Source: Cavia porcellus
Taxonomy: Eukaryota; Chordata; Mammalia; Rodentia; Caviidae
NCBI RefSeq assembly: GCF_034190915.1
Contig: NW_026947506.1
Coordinates: 30,385,248-30,449,247, forward strand
Direction of reading: 5' to 3'
Length of the DNA: 64,000 bases
The notes under the pieces are model-generated. The model was not told the DNA's origin. It saw only the letters and a program-made list of their open reading frames with translations, and ran no database searches. This document shows, in pieces, positions 59,215 to 64,000 of the stretch (position 1 is its first letter; every line of letters starts with the position of its first letter). Made by a program: the position numbers and the translations under genes.

Positions 59215-59350
59215 TTCATTGGAGACAAAATTCTCACTGTAGTGTCTATGCTGGCTGTGAATTCAAACATGTAGCCCATGTGACTTCAAAATCAAGGTTG
59301 TCCTGCCTCAACAGCCGAAGGGCTAGGACTACAGCAATGTGTCACCACCC
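59215..59350 (-). mobile_element. B1-type SINE, antisense
   Basis: attctcactgtagtgtctat, tgtcctgcctcaacagccga and agcaatgtgtcaccaccc form a diverged reversed B1 matching 28965-29115. Confidence 0.65.
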
Positions 59351-61500
59351 TTTCTGAAGATAAGACAGTCAAAAGTCAAGAAAAACAAATTATGTTTTCA
59401 TTGCAAGGCTAGCGGTAACATATCCACCCATCCTGAAACACTCTACTTTCACGGTTAATCAGCGGTAGCTTCCTTCTGTCACTTGCCAATGTGAGGCCCT
59501 ATTCTCAGGGTCTCAGTCTCTGCAGGGCCAGTGCCATACGGCTCTCCTTGCATAGCATGAGATCCTGAATGGCAGGATTGTTTCACTCCACAACCTGGGG
59601 CCGGGTGTTCACCAAGTACCTCTCTAGCATATTGGCTCTTCCAAGTGTAGGGCAGTCAGTACTACACATACGACCTGCTGCAGAGCTTTCTCTTCCATGC
59701 ACCTAACTCAGAACTCAAAATCAGCTAGATGTGATGGTGCATAACTATGGATCCGAGGTGAGGCAGGAGACAGCAATTTCAAGGCCATGTAGGAACCTTC
59801 AAAAGAACTATAGCTTGAGGTGCATGGCAACGTCTCCATGGCTTCAATCCTCGTACTGCAAACAATCAACCCATCAGGAATCCAAACTACTCAATACATT
59901 GGTGAAGGTCATATATAAGATGACGTAGGTGCTCTTGATATCCGAAGGCACTAACCCAGCACTGCTCCTCCACATTGGTAACAGATTGTAGTTTGTTCTA
60001 TTTTTGCATCACAATGACACCAAGTCAATGGCAACCCAGAACGTTAATTTTCTCCCTACCGTTGGAGAAGGACAGTTGGTCAGGCTTAGCTGTATGCCTC
60101 TGCCTATGTGTCTGTCACATGCCAAGGCATAGGCAGACTCCTACGAATACATCAGGAGCCTTGTCTATGTTCACTCACACAAACTGAGTCACTTGGGTAT
60201 GAGGAGGATTTATTCCTCTATGGGCATTGACTGAAGGCACCAGTCTCGACTGCCTGGTTACCAAGGGCTTCTCTATTGGGTGGCATAGGATACAGCAGAT
60301 CGTGTCCGAGGTAATGATCTGGAAGCGACATATGCAAGGCACAACTATAGAGTCTTTTTGATCTCCTCTCACAAATGACTTCCCTCCGTTTCTGCTGTGT
60401 TCTGTTCACAAGGTTTGCTTACCTACTGTGCGCGATCAATAAAAACTGTGCACGCTGAGGGACCACAAGAGAGGCATCCTGCCTCCAGGATGGAGGGTCT
60501 GACAACATATGCCAAAGACACTGGGGAAACATTCTGTCATGACCAGAGCATTAGACACAAAAGCCTTCACTCATGTGGCTGAACACTGAAGCTAAGGCAT
60601 TCACATCTTCCTCCCTATAATACACATGTTATGCCAGGGCTCCCATAGTACTTGCCACATGCTATGTACCAGGTCCAATTGGCATGATGTCACATGAATG
60701 AATGTTGACAGCTGGTGTCCACCTAGATATGGCCCATTTACATACATCTTGTGTTGGTTTCTTGTCTCTTTAAGCCAATACAAAATACCTCACACCTAAA
60801 ATTAAGGTTCAAAGCGTTATTTAGCTCACAGTTTGTGGAGGTTTCAGTCTGTAATCATCTGTAAGGAAGGGTGGCATGACTCAGGGGCAACTGTTCATGG
60901 CCATAGAAGACAGCAAAAGCAGCAAGAGCAGGAATCAAAAGAGTGCATAGTAAAGTCTCTTTCTGTCCCTTACATTTCCTTGTTAGCTACACACCGTAGG
61001 ATAGCCAACATGCAATACGATACGCATATCCATATACAATAATCAATGTAATATAACATACCTATAATCCGAGCATAGGACCATAAATCAACTGGAAATT
61101 CTAGAAACCTGCGTCCATGACTGCATAAGGTTTAGGGACATCTAGACACAAACCTTAACAGTGGCAATCTAGAAATTAGTCCCTCACCTGCTTCCCCTCT
61201 CCACACTCTTTCACAGTCCATCTGCACTTTCTAAGTGGACCTTACCACCTTCCTTGTGATCTTATTGATTTGCCTCTCTTTAGAATGCAAACTCACCAAA
61301 TCACAGGTGTGGCTCATTTGTTCACAGCTATTAGAACAATTTCCAAACACAAGTCTAATCCAAAGCCCAAACAGAGCAAAGCAATAGAAAGAACAAATGA
61401 ATGGATACAATGATGACAAATAGATGAAATAGAAAGATGACAGGAAACCCAGAGCGTGCTTACCATACAAAGCATGCACCGAAAATGCTGAGCAAGTAAA
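59351..61500. other. Unit B1 remainder, non-coding
   Basis: Counterpart of 29116-30860. No gene is recognised. The stretch 60750-61150 (cttgtgttggtttcttgtct and following) is longer than in copy A and may hold an additional old insertion. Confidence 0.45.
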
Positions 61501-62004
61501 GAGGGCTCTGAGTCCTACTTCCCATGCACACAGGAAAAGACAGGCTGCAGTTCAGGTCAAGGTGCTCGGCTCTGGTACCTGTAGCCGGGGACATCTCAGC
61601 TGCTGTGCTGCCCCTAGCCTTCCAGATCCACCAGAGCTAGCACCACAGAAAGGCACCCGTGCAAGCACGTGGAGCAGACTCAGTCACCAGTACGCGTGGC
61701 CTATATTAGCACTCTCCCCAACGGTCTCCTTCCTGCATTGGTGAGCTGCCCAAGGGTCATAGCCACGCCCCTAACTGAACAGATAGGCAAGTGACCAGGT
61801 GCACAGTCCAGAGGAGGTTCCAACTGACCCCTTGCATCAGGTTCGCGCCAGACCCGCCTTCCGGATACCGGTGCCTCTCATTGGGCGAGAACTGCTGCCC
61901 ATCTTCTCAACCACCAATGGAACACGGCTGCCGCAGGAGGCCAAGCTAGTAGGTGTCAGGTGATCTAATCCTGTTTAAATCCTCGTTTACTGGGATAGCT
62001 GCCA

Positions 62005-62018
62005 GTTTCCAAGGCAAC
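62005..62018. promoter_or_regulatory. RFX X-box motif (B2)
   Basis: gtttccaaggcaac: half-sites GTTTCC and GGCAAC, 2-bp spacer, identical half-sites to A2. Confidence 0.65.
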
Positions 62019-62169
62019 ATGCCTGTTCCACAAGGTCAGCTAGCCTGCTAATGATATGCTCCATCCCTGGCATGCAGTGTGTGAGCTCTCAATATTGGTG
62101 TGCTGGGCAAGTTAGTCAGATCCTGTTTCAAAATTTAAATCAATCAATAAAGAGTAAATTAAAGGTGTA

Positions 62170-62179
62170 GGGGGGGGGG
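62170..62179. repeat. G10 homopolymer
   Basis: Ten consecutive G in an otherwise AT-rich stretch. Confidence 0.95.
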
Positions 62180-62378
62180 TTATTCGAGCGCATGTCAACA
62201 TTGAAAACTTTCACAGGTTTTGCAACTCTGACCTACACAAAGGTACTGAAGGTGTGCTGCCCAGGATTGCAGCTCAGGTGGGAAGTCACTTGGAGGTCTG
62301 GGCAGGCAATGGGATGGCCCAGCACTTTCAAGGCTAATGTCAATTACCTTTAGTCCTTTAGTTAAATAATAATGTTGT

Positions 62379-62600
62379 CAGGCGTGGAGACACATGCTTG
62401 TAATGCTAGCTACTAGAAAGGCTGAGGCAGTAGGACTGCAAGTTTGAGCCCAGTCAGAGCAAGGTAGTGAGATCCTGTGTCAAAATAAAAATCAATCAAT
62501 AAAGAGTATAAATTAAAGGGCTGTGGTTGGACCTCAGCGATAGAGCACTTACTTGCTTAGCATGTGTGAGGTCCTGAGTTCCATTCCCTTCACTGAAAAA
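62379..62600 (+). mobile_element. Dimeric B1+ID SINE, copy B2 (best preserved)
   Basis: The left monomer is caggcgtggagacacatgct, taatgctagctactagaaag, gatcctgtgtcaaaataaaa. The right ID monomer is gggctgtggttggacctcag, gtgaggtcctgagttccatt. It is in the same place as the dimers in A1, A2 and B1. Confidence 0.88.
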
Positions 62601-63084
62601 AGAATTAATTCTGGGCTCGTTCTCCAATGTGATATAAGATAAAAAAGACAGAAAAAAGCAAAATAAATAAAATCTGGTTTATGGTATGCAAGTGGTACTA
62701 TAGCAGTCAAATATCACAAAGAGTGCAATTGGGCCATTTTCACTCAGGAATCAGTGGATTCTGGAAGAGGCAGCTGAGAAGCCAAAATCCCAGACAGGGA
62801 TTCTGACAGGTCTGTGTTTCCAGAGACTTGCAATTAATGTCCCATTTTTGAGAGGGATGTTGTAGCTGTAGAGTAGGGGCAATTAGCGCAGGAGTGTACT
62901 ACCCTCTTTGGGAATATAACGAAATTCACCTGAACATCTGAAACTGCATTTTGGTGAGCAGGGATGTATTACTGGTACTATTACTTAGGCAAGGAAAAAA
63001 AAGGTAAAATTCTACAATGTGATATGGCTTGCTTCAAATTATAATTGCTGATGGATTACATCTAGCATCCCATAGAAATGAGTT

Positions 63085-63240
63085 GTGTACCTAAAAAGAC
63101 AACGTTTTTTGTTGTTTTTCATTCTCTTTTGAGAAAATTCTTGCTGTATTGTCCTGGCTGCTCTTTAACTTGAAATCCTCCTACATCAGCCTATTGAGGG
63201 CTGAGATGACAAAGATGTGCCACCATTCCTGGGATAAGAA
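63085..63240 (-). mobile_element. B1-type SINE, antisense
   Basis: attcttgctgtattgtcctg, gaaatcctcctacatcagcc and gatgtgccaccattcctggg form a reversed, partly deleted B1. Confidence 0.7.
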
Positions 63241-64000
63241 CACTGTCAAAAATCAGGAAAAGTTTCCTATGTTTTTCTGGCCCAGAGCCTTGGTAACCCA
63301 CCCATGCTTACTGGAAACAGTGTGATTTCATTCGACTAGAGGGGCAGCTTCAGTCACTTATCAATATGAGGCCCAATGGTCTGGCTCTCAGCCAGTGCAG
63401 GGCCAGTAGCTCATGGCCTTCCTTGCATGGGCTGTCACCCTGCACAGCAGGAGGCCTGGCTTCATTCCTCAGCCTGGGCCTCTTGATGTTTCATATGCAA
63501 GGCACATTGGGTCTTCCAACTGTTGGGCAGCCTGCATTATAGATCCAGTGTGCTACAGAGCCTTCTCTGCTGTGCACTGCCCTGGGAACCCATCTCTTAC
63601 ATCAAGGCTGTCCATGAAGCTTGGCTCTGTACATTTGCCACCAGGTCTGTCACAGGCCAAGACATAGGTCTCAGAACAGGAGAAACATTTGAAAATAATT
63701 TATCTGAGAAGGTTCTGGTACCTAGAATATAGAGAAGAGAAGCACCTCAACAACTTCCTGGTGCAGTTCATGGGCACACAGCAGATCTGTAAATTAACAG
63801 AGGGGAAACAGACAAGTTCATAAAGTTGAGTCTTCCAAAAAGATTTCCAAATGGACTTCCAAATGGATGCAGTATCTTTTCTTGATTTACATCTACTTTG
63901 GGGTCCTTTGTGAGTCTGGATATTTTTCCAATACAGGTCTTGCAGTTGCTTCAAGTTTATTCCTAAGTGCCTTATGGCATAGGAAATGGGGTCTTCTCTT
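63241..64000. other. Unit B2 remainder, non-coding
   Basis: Counterpart of 33240-34060 in A2 (aataatttatctgagaaggt near 63698). It continues beyond the window. No gene is recognised. Confidence 0.5.

Larger units (their letters stand above)
61540..62278 (+). promoter_or_regulatory. Unit B2: GC-rich promoter-like block and possible first exon
   Basis: Paralog of 31190-31783. It has tcattgggc (61878-61886), a CCAAT at 61914-61918 and the X-box gtttccaaggcaac (62005-62018). A donor-like cag|gtggga lies at 62276-62281, 274 bp after the X-box start. The motifs keep order, orientation and approximate spacing while the sequence between them has changed, which suggests selection on the motifs. Confidence 0.6.
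54511..64000. repeat. Segmental duplication copy B (paralog of 23691-34100)
   Basis: Colinear with copy A at an offset of about 30.8 kb and running past the window end. It lacks the 750-bp insert (25711-26460) and the tail-family insert (30865-31187) of copy A, and has its own ID SINE at 55780. Confidence 0.9.

Overview
The window is mammalian nuclear DNA, almost certainly from a rodent. The basis is a LINE-1 with an ORF1/ORF2 layout and tandem 5' monomers, B1-type SINEs, tRNA-derived ID SINEs, and dimeric B1+ID SINEs of the B1-dID type known from squirrels, dormice and beavers rather than from mouse or rat. No ordinary multi-exon protein-coding gene can be supported. The credible long reading frames belong to mobile elements.

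Layout. 1-3950 is the 5' part of an antisense LINE-1: tandem-monomer 5' UTR, intact ORF1, and ORF2 with a single visible nonsense codon between endonuclease and reverse transcriptase. 4262-5700 is a 5'-truncated copy of an A-rich retroposon tail family that recurs at 9293, 25711, 30865 and 34245. From about 9.06 kb a degenerate tandem array begins. It is interrupted by a 4.07-kb ORF1-only LINE (half-L1/HAL1-like, no ORF2, imperfect 11-bp target-site duplication), resumes at 13375 and runs to about 23690 (array A). A second block, array B, occupies 43085-54510.

The array has two levels. The small unit is about 45-72 bp, with a recurring order on the + strand: a CCTGAC-like box, CTCAGG, a short stretch reading like TGTGGAGCCCTGCACAATG, then GTGAGCAGAG. 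Above it is a higher-order unit of about 2.4-3.8 kb, of which six copies can be recognised, three in each block. Between and after the blocks, 23.69-34.1 kb is paralogous to 54.5-64.0 kb. The whole window is therefore a roughly 31-kb tandem segmental duplication made of array plus downstream unit. Inside each downstream segment there is a further tandem duplication of about 3.7-4 kb, giving four copies called A1, A2, B1 and B2 here. A2 and B2 start with a GC-rich promoter-like block carrying two oppositely oriented CCAAT boxes and a perfect RFX X-box, followed about 260-275 bp later by a splice-donor-like site.

Array B is separated from A2 by an antisense, heavily decayed class I (gammaretrovirus-like) endogenous retrovirus at about 36985-43080 (gag-like, RT, RNase H and integrase remnants).

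How it may fit together (inference): this looks like a multicopy locus built by repeated segmental duplication, in which an RFX/NF-Y type promoter lies upstream, on the + strand, of an array dense in donor- and acceptor-like sites. A testis or ciliated-cell non-coding transcript with many tiny exons is a possible reading. Nothing in the sequence alone proves transcription.
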